From Edolisoma coerulescens (taxonomy: Eukaryota > Chordata > Aves > Passeriformes > Campephagidae): a stretch of DNA of 64,000 nucleotides. Where the stretch lies: positions 72,854 through 136,853 of the forward strand of contig VWZW01000482.1 in assembly GCA_013397115.1 (NCBI GenBank), in the 5' to 3' direction. The notes under the pieces were generated by a model that saw only the letters and a program-made list of their open reading frames with translations, did not search any database and had not been told where the DNA came from. The stretch's first letter is position 1. Each line of letters opens with the position of its first letter. This document shows positions 10,747-24,400 of the stretch, one piece after another. The position numbers and the translations under genes are program-made.

Positions 10747-13700
10747 GTACATTTATCTTTCCAGTGATTTGTACAAGTCTATACCCTTTCCTCAATATTA
10801 GATCCATGTATGGCTTTATATTGCAAATCCCATGTGGGGGAATAGCCAAGTAAAAGAAGAATCGTTGCTTCTGGAAAAGTCATCAATTTAAAAACTTTCA
10901 CTGAGGCAAGGATAACTTCACAGTTTTCACACTTCTGATAGAAAAGAAGGGGGCAGAGGGAGAGGGAGGAAATGGTGCTATTATGCAGTTGCCACCCAAT
11001 GAATGCTTCAGCAGTCCTTTACTCTTTGCTGGTTTGGCAGTGACAAGAAAACAAGGAAGGATGTGCACTGGGAAATGTCTTTTAAATGCTCCTGCTTATG
11101 TTCCTTTTACCAGCGAGACTAGCAGGCAGAAATGGGTATGGTGGGCTTTTTACATGGTCTGCAGCTTCTGGATTTGGTTCTTCTCAGGAGCGTTTGTGCA
11201 GATTTGTTCCTAACACCCACACCATATTTCAAGCCACATGGCACTTCACCCCACGCTTCACACAATGCCATGCAGCTGAGAACTGGCAAATTCAATCTTC
11301 CTCCACCAAGGCGTCTGGTGGGGAATTCTCCTCCTTGCTGAAACATAGGTGTCTGCTGCTAAGTCAGTATACTAGAGGAAGAGGGAAATCTATCAATGAC
11401 TCTCTTCTTTCTTATAAAAATGTAGCTGAAAATGTCACTGGGGAGATCCTGCTCAGTGCTTTGCTTAGGATTGTGAAAGACTGGTCCTTAAAACTGCTTC
11501 TGCTCTTGACGGTGGAAAAAAAAGTTTACAAACAGCAGTGTTGCACTTGCCCATCTCCTGCTTTTATGAAAGTGATGCTATAAACACAGAAAAGATCGTG
11601 CTCTGATAGCTGTCATTGCTCTAGTATAACCTTAGCTGTCTGGAAATGAGCTAATTAAATTTTTTGGTGTGTCTTTTAGAGAATACATTTGCATTTGACA
11701 TAATTAGTGGTAGGCAGATCCAGCTATATCCAGGGGGAATCTCAAGACAACTGCTTTGCTGACTATTAGTGCCTAATTTCTGAATGTCAAGTCCTGCACA
11801 TCTTAATTTCTAGTGAATAAGCTCAATTGAACTTGCTCCCCAGTTATGCAAAAACTGTTCAGATAAAACCAAGTGGACACGAATGTAATGAATGTGGTTA
11901 TTAAATTGTTTCAATTGAAAGAACCCTATTCTTATACCATCATAATGGGAACAATTTATCCCCACTGATCAGCCTGTCTCTTTTTTCTGAGCTCTCTTTG
12001 ATCTTGAAGCATATTGCAGTGGTGTGTCCTATTGAAAAGCAAAACTGGGGCAATTTTAATGCTTTTGTACCTTACCAGTGCTCTATTTTTTCGTTGTTTA
12101 AAAATAGCTGTTAATTATAAGTGCAGTTTAAATGTCTCAAGTGACCCAGAAATGCAGGTTGGAATGAGACAGATTGTGTGTCTCATATAAAACAGATGTA
12201 CTTTCCCAGAGCATCCTGAATTCAGCCCTCAATGTGTAACCTTCTCTAAGGTTATTTCAGTCAGGTATTGAGCTTGTCTAGCTCTTAGATATAAAATCCC
12301 ACACATTTTGAACAATGAACACAAAACTTCATCTACATTTACCTCAAGAATAAAAAGCCTCTTTTTCTGTGTGGGTGTATTTTGCTGGTAGTGGTTGATG
12401 GGATGAGGGCATTTCCCTTTGACTCCAGAGACTCAGGACACCATATACATAATTTAATCTCCACCTCTTCTGCCTCTTAATGTAATAAACTCACACTCTC
12501 AAAGAACATTTAGTGGTAATAAACTTTCAGGAGATCCTCTTATTTTGGCTGGATTAAGTACCATTTGGCTGCACAAGTACCAGCCATACCTTGCAGATAC
12601 AAAATTTCAGGCTTCTGTGTTTTGAGTGGCTCAAAGTAGTTTTTTTGTTTTCTCCTCTCCCAACGATTACTTTTAGTTCCTGTCTGTGATGAGGTTCATC
12701 AAGAGAAGTCTGAAAAATATTGTGCAAATAAATTAAGGCAAGTTAATGATTTACTGGAGGGCCTGAACAAATCAGTTATTTATATGTCTATTTATTTATG
12801 TGTTGTTAGACCGCAATTTACAGACATTTCAATTCAGCAACATGACTCAGTTTCAGCTTTCTGGTTAGAATAGGCTGTCAAGTGCATTGAGTTTGCTGAG
12901 CTCTCCTGTGTCCCTGAGGATCAGTGGTACACATTTCAAAGCCACCACCACTTCATGAAACTGAATGGGTTAATGGCGAAGGAAGACAGGGATCAACCAA
13001 GCTTGGATTGTACATTGAGATCTCAGTCATTAAGAGGGACTGACATCCAGCTAAGGGCTGGAAACTGCAGGAATGATTAGTCTATGAGTGTGGAAGAACC
13101 CGTCTGCTCTGGAGATGAGCAGCAAACTGATCCACAAGAACATTAAAAATTTTTTTCTCTCTTTCTGGCTATTAAGTATCATATACATTTTCGTCTTCAC
13201 ATCAGCTAAGAAAAAAAAAAAGAAGATAAAAATCCCTCAGAATATCAACTTTCTTTGGCTCACAAAAACATTTTCCTAAAAAGCCTAGAATTTTATGGCT
13301 CATGTTCAGGCACTTACATCCTTACATAGTCAGATATACACATGATGAATAGAGAAAAATCCTCATTTGATAGGGGGAATAAGTACTCTATTTTGTTTCC
13401 CACTCTCTGGGAAGCAATTTTCAATTCAATACTTAGAAAACTTCTCCTGAATCTCAGAGGATGTTAAAAGAATATAATATATTGTCATACTGTGAGTTCA
13501 AGAGAAGCCACAGACCTCCCTGTTTTCTGACATCAGTCCCTAAAAGACCTCATTGACTATATCTGCACTTGGGAACTTTCTACAACTTTTGTTATGGAAA
13601 CAAGAGTGCTTTCTTTAACTATTCCCACTTTTAACACTTAATGCTATCACAATGCAAAACAACAGATTTGATAGTAGCTGAAACAATAGCACATCTATAT

Positions 13701-15139
13701 TGGAAATAAGAAAACTAACATTTGGAAAAAGTGTTTATCAGTTATCACTATCTTTCCATCTTTAGAGGACAATATTTTGGTGCATAAAGGATTCTCAAGG
13801 CAGAGATGTCAAGAGAAAATTTCCTATTAAAACTCCATGGGCTTTGTTTTGGCCTCTAAATTTTCATGTTGTTATTCTGTGAAGCACCAGGCAAGGACTG
13901 AGCCTCAGTTTAAACACATGCATGAATTAACTACCCCTTTGACAAAGCAGTGCAAACTCAGACTCAAGCATATACTTAGAACTGAGTGCAATCCTGATGT
14001 GGGATGGATACACACTTCAAAGTTCTCTAGCAGTGAGAACCATAATGTGAATTTAGGTGAAAGTATTTTAAATGGACTCAGTACCTTCTCAAGTGAGTTT
14101 AGCAGGGACTGCTATATTTGTGCTCAGTGCAAGAAAGTTTTATTTCAAGGTAGCTTGGGCTAACATTACTTTTTGTGCTTTAATTTTAAATTTCCGCTCT
14201 CTAATGGGTGACAGTGACAATGTTACTATACTAAAATCAAAGCAGCTTGATATATGAAGTAACAACTGTTATGTGGCACTTCCCAGCCCTCCCAAGCCTT
14301 CCCCCCTCAACCCCCCGCCTCTGCACACACAAAAAGAATAGGCAATCAGCTTAGGAAAGGTTTTCATGTTTTGCTTTTCACAGAAATTGGCAAACCAGAA
14401 AATTTGTGTCTCTGAAACTAAAGAATAACCTTATAGAAGTAGAGTGAGTCACAACATGTGAGGAGAAATCATGGAGCAACAACTTTCTGAGGAGGTATAA
14501 GTCACAAAAACTCTTCTGAAATCCACAGGAAAGACTGCACAGGTCATCTAAATAATATTTAAATATGTATAAATAGGTAACAAAAGAAAGCAGACTGCAA
14601 GGTTAACAGGCAGCAGTGATAGAGGACTCTGCTGCTTTACATCTACTTTCAGTCCCAAACTGGCCTCCATTGAACTGCTGAACTGGTTTTATGGACTAGT
14701 AGTTCTACTCAGATTTGGAAAAGTTCATGCAAATACACTAAGTTTTTGTGTTGGTAACATTAGTTAGCTTTTTTTAAAGTCTGATAAAAAATCTTTTATT
14801 AAATTCCTATTTGTCAAGGAAAAAATCCCACTGTGCCATTATGGTTGCTGGGAATAGAACTGTTATGTTTTCTCCCCTTATTTCAGACATGAAACAGAGC
14901 AGCTGTATGTTGCACATCAGACAGAATATATACATGCATATATATTTCTATATTCAGTCTTTGCATTTGCTTACATGAACTGCAATGAGTGAACCTAAAA
15001 TATCCCTCAGTTTCAGAGAGGGATCCAATGATTTAAATATCTGTGATCCCTCTAATGAAACCATCTTTCCAGTCAGGATTAATAAAGCTTTTGCTGTCAT
15101 TCTTTGTCTCATTTCAGACACTACATGACTGAGGGCCTT
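10747..15139. other. Noncoding DNA containing one long open frame
   Basis: Mostly featureless. It contains an open frame of 165 codons at 11086-11583 (+), the longest without N in the window, starting MLLLMFLLPARL. Its start context is poor (T at -3), there is no recognisable domain, and no consistent signal-peptide-plus-mature-protein layout, so I do not call it a gene. A C-rich pyrimidine stretch lies at about 14281-14325. Confidence 0.55.
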
Positions 15140-15215
15140 TGGAGGAGGTCCAGAGGAGCGGAGCAAGAACAAGGTCAGGGAAACATGATCCATGAAGGAA
15201 CCCCAAACAGAGGTT
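15140..15215 (+). repeat. Possible decayed CR1 fragment
   Basis: The run GGAGGAGGTCCAGAGGAG, followed by GCAAGAAC and GGTCAGGG, resembles the CR1 segment that reads roughly 'GGTCCAGAGGAGG...AAGATGATCAGAGGG'. The match is short and interrupted, and the rest of the element is not visible. Chance similarity is possible. Confidence 0.3.
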
Positions 15216-16408
15216 GATCAGCCTCTAGAAATGAAGACTGTCAACAGACATGGTCACAGTGTTCCCCTGCTGAAAATCCTGGTGCCAAAAAGCAGAGAGA
15301 TTTGTCCTCCCTAAACATAGATAGCAGAAAAATTACTTATAGGCTTGAGCTGCAGGAATGTGCAATCAGGCTGGATGCTGTAGTTTTTTGGGAGGAGGGT
15401 TATGGGAAGATACTACAACTAAAACATGGTGAGGTGTTAAAGGCAGCTTAGACAGAAATAGTTTGGGAATGCATTTGAAGTGTCTACAAACCCTTTGACT
15501 TTTTTCTTCCAACTAGTCTTTCCATTTCCCTTCCCAGTAACTCATTGCATTTCTTCCTACTCTAAGACTTCCAAATAAAGGTTTATTGTCTTCCACAAAA
15601 ATGCATTTATCAGTGTGCTGCTCCTTTCCTCTCCTTCCCCTTCCCTTTTGCTGTTTTTATCTCTTTGTTGTAGCTATCCATCCAGATCTAATCAACAAAC
15701 CAAAATAAGCTGAAAAAGTATAATGTAAGGAGATGAATGTGAATTTTGGTGGACCAAGAACATCTCTGTATCTGTGTTTATAACTCTCTCATAAGCAGCA
15801 ATTTTTTTTTTTACATTTTGTGCTTAAATCCAAAACTTACTGATCCTAAAATCGACACCAATGTTTCAGCTGAAGTAATATGCATCTGAGTTTTGTAGTT
15901 GTAACTGCTTTATGCTATATTTTCCTAACGAGACTACTATTTTGCTTTCATTTTTTGCCCACAAGTTCCTTGGCATGCAGTGATGAGAAGCTTGGAGCCA
16001 ATTTCACGCTTATGTTATGGTAATTCCAAAACTGTTTCATGTAAACGGAATGAACTCTCCTCACTGGAGGTACAGAAACAGGATCCTTTCCAGACAGCAT
16101 CCTAATGGGCAAGCTTCCTTTGTTTGCAATTTCTTTGTCATACTTTGCCTCTTGGTCTGTAGTTCAATGAATTTTATTCTTGGTCATAGACATGCTTCAA
16201 TAAAAAGAAAATATTCTGAATAAGGGTTTGCATGGTAGATAAGGTATTTTTTTTCAAGGAGGGCTTTCAATACAAGATGTAGAAGACAGGTTTCACGTGG
16301 CGTAGGCTTCTCACCACCAAGTTATTGCAGAAACAGGAGGGAAAACAACCTTGCCATTGGCCATGGAAAGAATGAACACACATGATGCTTTTGTTGATGT
16401 GGTGTGGG
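15216..16408. other. Noncoding DNA, nothing recognised
   Basis: Short T-runs and pyrimidine-rich patches only (for example about 15621-15650). No gene-like frame longer than chance. Confidence 0.6.
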
Positions 16409-16490
16409 TTTTTGTTTTGTTTTGTTTTGCTTTGTTTTGTTTATTTGTTAATTGGTTTGGTTTTTTAGTTTGTTTGTTTGGCTTGTTTTT
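16409..16490 (+). repeat. (TTTTG)n low-complexity tract
   Basis: TTTTG/TTTTGC units at 16411-16443, grading into TTTG and GGTT variants up to about 16490. On the minus strand this is a CAAAA array, which could be the eroded A-rich tail of a retroposon, but no element body is visible beside it. Confidence 0.85.
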
Positions 16491-18370
16491 TTAAAATTTA
16501 GACTCAAAACTGAGACACTGGGGATAGTAACTCACATCCATAGAAATGTAAGGAACTGTAGCTGGATACCTTTTAGGAGAAATCAAGTCAATGATTACCT
16601 GTTACGGTGTTCAAACATTGCTGCCGTGGGCGCTGGGTAGAGGCCAAGTCAATGAATCTGTGACATGCTCTAATACTGGATCACACTGAACAACTGGGCT
16701 TTGATTCAAAAAACACTTAGTTACATGCATATTTTTAAATTCTTATATACATTGCATTTATCATATACCACATAGTCCCATTTCCCAGCGCTTGTGCTTT
16801 GTGCTCCCACTCATTGCATCCCATGGCTGCTGCCAGCACCCAATTCAGTGCCATCACCCACATATTTATTAGGTGGTGTTTGTCATCATGAAGAGAGCTG
16901 TAGGCAGAACTGCCAAGAAGATGCTGCTTATTACATCTTTTGCTGTATTGCCTCTATTTGAGAGAAAAACTAGAGAAAAAAACCTCTCAGTAAGCTGCAT
17001 AATTCTTCTGTAAATAATATTCCATTCAAGAAATTTTTGCTGTCCATATTTTATGCCATGCTACGCTTTGAAACAAACTGGTGTAAAGCTCAGGATATTT
17101 TCCTAGGTGCTAAATCCACACTAATCACTGGTAGGAAAGAAGACATTCTTTCTGAATTTCTGTGGTTCCTGGCCCTTTACTCCAAATCCATTAGTACACA
17201 GGGATTTAGGACGATTGGACCTGCTGGTAGCCAATTAATTGACTGACTCTGTAGCTGGTGATAAGGAAAATGATTCCACTACAATTCAAGCACTTCATTA
17301 CATCCTGCCCCAAGTCAACATTATATATATTTCCTAAATTTCAAGATGGAAAACATACTTTCAGTCAAAAGACAAAAGCTTTGGGCACAGAAAATTGCAA
17401 TACAGTCCTTTATATTTTTATGTAAAATAAAGTTAGAGGACAGTTTTCTTCTGTCACAATTCCTTGCTGCCACAAGGGAAAACTTAGTTATTGGTGGCAA
17501 GAAAAGGAGTCCATTCTCTGAGGACAGTTTAATTAATACATCATTGTAAATTAACTTAGTTGATTTAACTATGTGTGTTTTAAATTTCATCCATAAAGCA
17601 TGAGTGTAAATACGCAAGAAACTGTCCTGTTTCTAAAACAGTAGAGAAAATGTGATACAGTGAATTTGTTTCAATTTGATTTGTTGACTTGCAGAGAAAC
17701 TTTGGATCAATCATGTAACTCTTCTGTGCCTGACTTTTTTTTCTTTAAAATTATGATAATGAAAGCCCAGAATATCTTGTAAAGGGGTTCAGACAGAGAT
17801 AAAAAATAAAAGCAAAGTGATACTAGTTCCAAAAAACCAGTTGAGGCTGGACTACTGAACTCCCATAAGATATAAATGAGGATTTTTTTACTTCTAATCA
17901 TAGCTAATTGCAACAAGGCTGTGATGAAAGTAATGGGAAGTTTAGGAAGATTTAATGTGACAGTGTGAGAGGAGACTGAAAAGATCAAATAGATTAGAGG
18001 GAAAATGGAATTAAAACTTGATCTTGTTCTCCCTGGAGTAAATGGCAAAATTCTCATTGACTTTATGAAGCACAAAGATCCAGGATTAGAGGATGACCAA
18101 ACAATATAAACACATATACATGAATAAATGGTGTGGAGGCAGTCAATTCCTTAAGGTAAAGAAGTGTCCTATCAGTGGAACTGCAACGGAGGCTCCTTAG
18201 AGCAAACAGAGCAATTCCTGTCCTTATGCAGAACTTCTGACAACTAGGCACTGCACAAAGATGAACAGATCAAAAAAGGCAGAAAATTTTTAAAGATATC
18301 TACAGCAACATATAAAAAGAATTCCTAAAAGCTAAGAAAATTGGCATATCATAGGACATGGCTGAAACCT
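16491..18370. other. Noncoding DNA, nothing recognised
   Basis: Open frames up to 122 codons (17707-18075, minus) have no domain and low-complexity Lys/Ile/Leu content, as expected from AT-rich DNA. Confidence 0.6.
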
Positions 18371-18416
18371 AGAATTATGTAGAAATTAAGCCCAGAATTC
18401 TGTAGAAACTACATCC
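18371..18416 (+). repeat. Two-copy tandem repeat, 23-bp unit
   Basis: AGAATTATGTAGAAA (18371-) is followed directly by AGAATTCTGTAGAAA (18394-). The 23-base units match at 18 positions by hand count. Confidence 0.8.
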
Positions 18417-21400
18417 AAGGTAAATATTCTGTTTTGCGACCTTATGCAGCTTTGGCCATCTTGCCACTATCAAGGCCTTAGAAGGCAATTTCACCTACTT
18501 TCTGTTCTCATGCACCCTTAAAGTCATCAGGTAGTGTTCTTCTTTTCTGTCCTTTTCAGACAGAAAAGTATAATGGATTTATTCCAATTGTTAAGAGCAG
18601 GAGGTAGGGCAGATATCAGAGTAAAAAATGTAATAAAAGGCGTTTCTTACTATTTCATTGTTTCCTATGAATCACTGTTTGGCTCCTACATAAACCTTTC
18701 ATTTTTAGACTAACTCTTGGAAGCTGTTGAGTTGTGTTGGTGTCATGGGAACTTGGATCTTACATGTGGAACTGCTTGAAGTGTGTGGGATTGCCACACA
18801 GCCATGTATTTCCATACAACCATTGTTACAACTTGTCTCAACCACAGGGATAACAACATCTGAATCAGACACTTCAATCAGTGTACAGGCAAACAGATGG
18901 GTCCTCCAAAACATTGTATTATTGTCTTTGGATTTTTACCTTTTCCAATTGCTCAAAAAATTTAAAATATTTTTTCCTAAATATTTAACATAAAGAAATA
19001 GTTTCTTCCATGTAATTTGTATATTGAAGGGAATCAAAAAAAAGTCTTGTTTGGATTACACATAAAAAGGTGGTGATAATGCTTTGGAATTATATTTTTT
19101 AAAATGCTACTGTGAAAGTTTTCAAATTGTTTGTGTGGGAGGAGAAAGGAAGGATAGTTAAACTAACAGTTAAAGGAAAACTACTCAAGCATTTGAATTT
19201 TACAGTATTTATCTTTACCACAAAACCATAGAACTCATTCTCACAGAATATAATGCAAAAGATGTAACAGAAAACAGACAGGAATTTTATCAAATTGTTG
19301 GGAATTGACCTAATAATTGAAGGTTGAAATATGCAGGTCTCAGTGTCGCCCAGATGATTCTGGAGTCTACATCCTGTGTGCATGTGAGGATGTCCCTCCT
19401 TGCCCTGCTAGACTCTTTCTGTAGGAGTCTGACAGCTCTTGGGAAATAAATATCACAGTGCTTGAGTCAGTATGGTCCTTCTGATTCACTTACATTGTGT
19501 TATCTCTAAGTCCATTGAAACCTGAATATTGCACAGGGAGATAGGTGGAAGGAGGTCTCGGGGGAGAGTGAGTGGTGGGAAGTAATGACATGCTGAGGAA
19601 TTTCAAGGAGGCAGAAATCAATATTCACTTAAAGAGTGTGTGGTACCTGAGGTGAAGAAATAAGCTAGAAATGATAGAAGGGGCTTTAAATAACTTATTC
19701 ACTGGTTTTGAACAAGGTGTCTCCTTCCCACTTCCCCCTCCTCACCAACAACTTATAGAATTCGACAAACTTTACAAGATAGGGGATCAAATACACGAGG
19801 GAATAAAGGTGAAGTCTCTCTGAATAAAGGATGACATGCAGAATTTTACAGATAAAATACAGCTGAAGAGACACAAACACTTTTTAGCTGGAGATAAAGA
19901 CCAGTACGCTTTAAGGGAGCTCATCCAGTCCTAGGAAGTATAAGACAAAAGCAAGGGCAACATTTTTCACAGAGCTCTGTACACCTGCCAGAACATTAGA
20001 CCTGTGTGCAATCAGAAAGTGGAGGTGGAAAACAACTTCACAGAACTGTCTCATTTTAATTAGTCTTACATGAAATAATGCTTATAGTCAGGAGGCTTTG
20101 ACAGGTATAAGCAAATCACTGCCTCTCTATCAGTAGTTTAGGAAAAGTGTTATCTTAGATCCCCCTAAATATGCTGACATAAACACCTGAGCGTCCAAGA
20201 AAACATGTTTTGAAAGTGAAGGCTGTGCTTAACAGCGATTCTAGTTATTTGGAATGCTAGATAATTTGTTTTATGGAACTCTGCTTATGAACACAAAGAA
20301 AAGAGACCTAAACCTACCTAGAAATAATTGGACATGGTAGGCACAAGGGGACGGATTTTGCAGTCTTTATGAAACCAGCTTCACTGAAGCCATGTGAATG
20401 TGTTGAAGATTGCAAGTCTGGGTCTGCAGGAAGAATCTGAAAAATAATGTGAAATCCAGACATACAGGGTCCCCAGTGCAATTCTCAGGCCAGAAAAATG
20501 ATGAAAAAAACCCCAAAACTTTTTACAATGGTAGCAGAGCTATTTTCTAGTTTAAGATTTAAACCCTGACCCATTATGAATATATCAGCTGGCCCACACA
20601 AACCTTCTCAACTTCTGCTTAGTTGAGTTGATAGCCATTAGACCTGGCAAAGTGTCAGATGCTTCATTAGGGAAAACGTACGTGCCCAAACCTGGCCCAG
20701 GTAAAGAGTGATTTGTAGGGATTTCAGAATACTGTCCATGTTCATGCATGGGGAGGATCTCTTCAGAACTGGGGGAAGAAAAGACAATTTAAAAAAGGTA
20801 ATCCATGTTATTTGTGAAGGAACAGGTAGTAAAATAAGAACTCATCACTCATCAGAACACCTGTCATTCTGATGTGTCATTTCTCTTCTCTCAATCAAAA
20901 TGAAGTTTGAGTGAAATACAGGCTCATACCATGATGCACCCTGCTGCTGCACTGGTTTTACAAGGGTGCAAGTCACCAGAGTTAGCCTGGGATCAAAGCT
21001 GGCCCCCTGACTTTTTCTTCTCCTTTATCTATGAAAATGAGTTGTTTCCAACTTAGATTTAAACATTGTAAGATTTGATAAATGAGTTTTAACCTGAGGT
21101 CTCTTGTTAATTGGAATGTCTGAAACTTGTTTCAGTTAAAACAGACATCTTCTGAAGACATTTGGGGACTAAGACTCATTCCAGGAAATTGTAATTAATT
21201 CAGTGCCCAATACTTGGAGGGTAGAGCCTACTGGCCATATGCTGGAAGTACAAAAATTCTTCTCATAAAATACTCTGTCCTTTAGCATATTAGAAGCTGA
21301 CTCAAACCCCTAATGAAGATTTCTTTTTTTTTTTTTAATCAGTATATTTCTTTACAAATTCTTCATACCATTCAAATGCTGTTATTGCTCAGGAACACTT

Positions 21401-24400
21401 CAGTTTAGGAGCAATGCATTCCACAATAGCTGCTGCGTACAAGCTGGATCCATGGTGGGATCCTACTGGACCTCCATTCTTACCCAACAGTAAATGGGAG
21501 AGTGAAGAATTCCCTTTCTTCGCTGGGGAGCAAACAACTGAAATTAGCCTGTATTTTATCCTGAACACATAGATGGTTGTGATTTAGTGATTCCTGCTTT
21601 GAAGTTCACAGGAAAATCTACTTCGTGATAATTTGTTCATACACTCGGATCTTCAGTTGTTCGCATTTTGAAGGTGAAGATCAAAATAGCTTAATACTAA
21701 GCATCTCAGTCAAGTTAAAAGTGCACTTTGTAAGATCCTTACTTTTTCATTTGCTTATTTATCTAGTTACTTTCACCAAGTATTAAGTAAATTAACAGAT
21801 TTAAATTAATAGTGAAGGAGCTAAATGCTTTCAGTGAGATAGTCATTTATACAAAAGAAATCAGAAAAACATTACTTTCTTTTATTCTTTTTTAGGAAGT
21901 TTTAATTCCTTTTGGCCATTCAAATTTAAGCCAAAATAGGACTGCTTAAAACAATACAAAGCAGAGCAAACACAATTTCTTTCAAAGCTATACACTTTCA
22001 AAGACAATATCTCTTAGTTCTCCCTATGAAGAATCCTCCACTTCAGAGATCTTTCCTGGTTTTGTACAGAATAGTTGTTGAACTTATTTCCAAGTGACCT
22101 GTAACTTTGTTAAGGATATGAAGGTAATTGGATAATACATTTACGATTTAATAAATTGAGAAATGTATTTTAGCAGTGTAAGTATAGCTTACTCAGCACT
22201 TCCCTCCCCAGCTTAATAGCCTTTTCACTTTCAATAAAAACACAGAAGCCCTGGTTTCATATTATACTACAACAGAGTTCTTGCAATTGATTTGAAAACA
22301 TGAGCAGGAGAGACTGTTGCCAGAACGGATGAGCACAACCAGCCCTAGTCGCACTGCCCTGGGAAGGCAGGAATGGCAACCAATCAATGAATATGATTTA
22401 CTGAGCCAGACCTGCCCTCAGGTTGCTGGGCAGATGAAACACGTATAGAAGCCTGCCCATTGGAGAGACAGGTATGGGCATAATTTAATGCCAGAGATTT
22501 TTTTGGGAATGCAACCAAAAACATCTTCTGTGGGAGGAAATCTGAGAGGAAATTGCTTGTTACACAGAAAAAGTGAGAGAGAATTGAGCTGTGAAGGTGA
22601 GGATATGGCTAGCAAGGAGAAGGTGGTTTGTGTACAATATATGGAAAGGAAAAGAGCTGCCGGAGTAGGATGTATCAACAAGCCAGCACAGATAATGAGG
22701 AAGTGAAGGCTGTGTGGACGGTAAACATTCATGATTGAAAAGTGCAGCCTTGCCAAGAATAATAATTTACAGATAATTAAAGAAAAAATGTTAGCATAAA
22801 TATGGGAAAAAGCTATAAAAGGCTCAAAGCAGACTTAATGATCCCCATTAACCCTATGACTCAGTGTATTACAGCTGACAGCAAACAGGAAGAGGAAAGA
22901 CAGACATTAGATAATTAAGCTCCAGACAATCTACTTTTTAGTGAGTGTTATCAGTCAAATTTTTATGTTAACCTGGACAGTAGAGGCTGCTTTCATCCCA
23001 GAATTGTATCACAAATTCAGTGTTCAAAACTGCCACTTATCAAGAAAAGTTGCTGAATACTACTGCTTCTAGAGACCAGTAGTATTCATGGAATCAGCAA
23101 AGGTCTTTAAAACCCTCACAATTTTACATAAATATTCAAAAAGAGACAAAAGTATTACAGCAAGACAAACCTTGCATAAAAATATGTGTTCCAGGTCAAT
23201 ATTAAAATATTGTAAGGAAGCTTCTAATATTGTACCTGATCTATAGATGAAACTGGTAACATGAAACTCTGGTGCTCCATCTCAAATACTTGTATAAATT
23301 GCAAAAATTGCTAGTAGGAAAAAAGATTTTTTTATCAAAACAATTTCAAAACAGGCAGGAGTGTCAGGAAGTAACCTAGAGACCTCTGCATATCTCTATG
23401 CCATGTAATATCTGCTTTACAGTAAAAAAAAATGTAGCAAGTGGCATAAAACATGGTACTCAGACTTCACCCCTCTATGACTGGTCAGTGGCAAAATCCT
23501 TTTGCATCTAGAAAGTCTCCCAGAAGAAATGTTATTATGCATGATTCCCTTAGGATGTTAACAGAATTAAACAGAATTGTTCTCTTTTCTAGGAGGAGAC
23601 ACTTGTTTTTCATGAAAATACTAGGAGAATGAACGTCCTTACAGTATTTTAACAGGAAATAATGACAGAGACAATTTCTCTTAATATTTCAATGTACCAC
23701 AGAGTAACAAAAATCTGCAAAGATTTGTGCAGCTGAATATATACATACATATATTTTTTTCAACACAACTTTTGACATGGAAAATACACTATTGTTAAGT
23801 GGATCCTTCTTCCCACATGTTCTGATTTCATTGGTGTTTAAAGGAAGGTTTAATTCTTTTATCTCTGGAGGATAAGGATAAAACCATTTTCTGACACACA
23901 CATCATTTTTTTTGTGACATCTTAAGGAAATGTATAGAAGAAAATGTGGGAGTGTCGGCATGTCAGTGTCTTACCTAAAAAGTCCCAAACCCAAATGTAA
24001 TCGATAATTTCCTATTAAAATGATATGCTAAAATGACTTATTTTTTTTTGTGTGTTGCAGAGGAAGGTTTGGTTGCATTAATACTTATGGTGTATACATG
24101 CTTGAGTTGCTTCACAGCCCTTTTGCCTATTCACTAGGGTGATAGCTAGAGGCAATCAAATGGTGGCCAGTTGTACAATGCTCCTTTGAACAAGGTTTCA
24201 CAGAAATGGCATCTGTTGTGCATACAACCCATCTTTCAAGAACTAAAAGAGGTGTTACTAACATTTCACTTCCTCATGCAAATCTCTAGGTTCTTTTAAT
24301 TCTGTATGTATTCCATCATAAATAGCACAGTTTTCTTTGTGAGACACAGCTTGATTTGGGTATTAAGGACATTTTGAAATTGATGCATCTGGACTGGATA

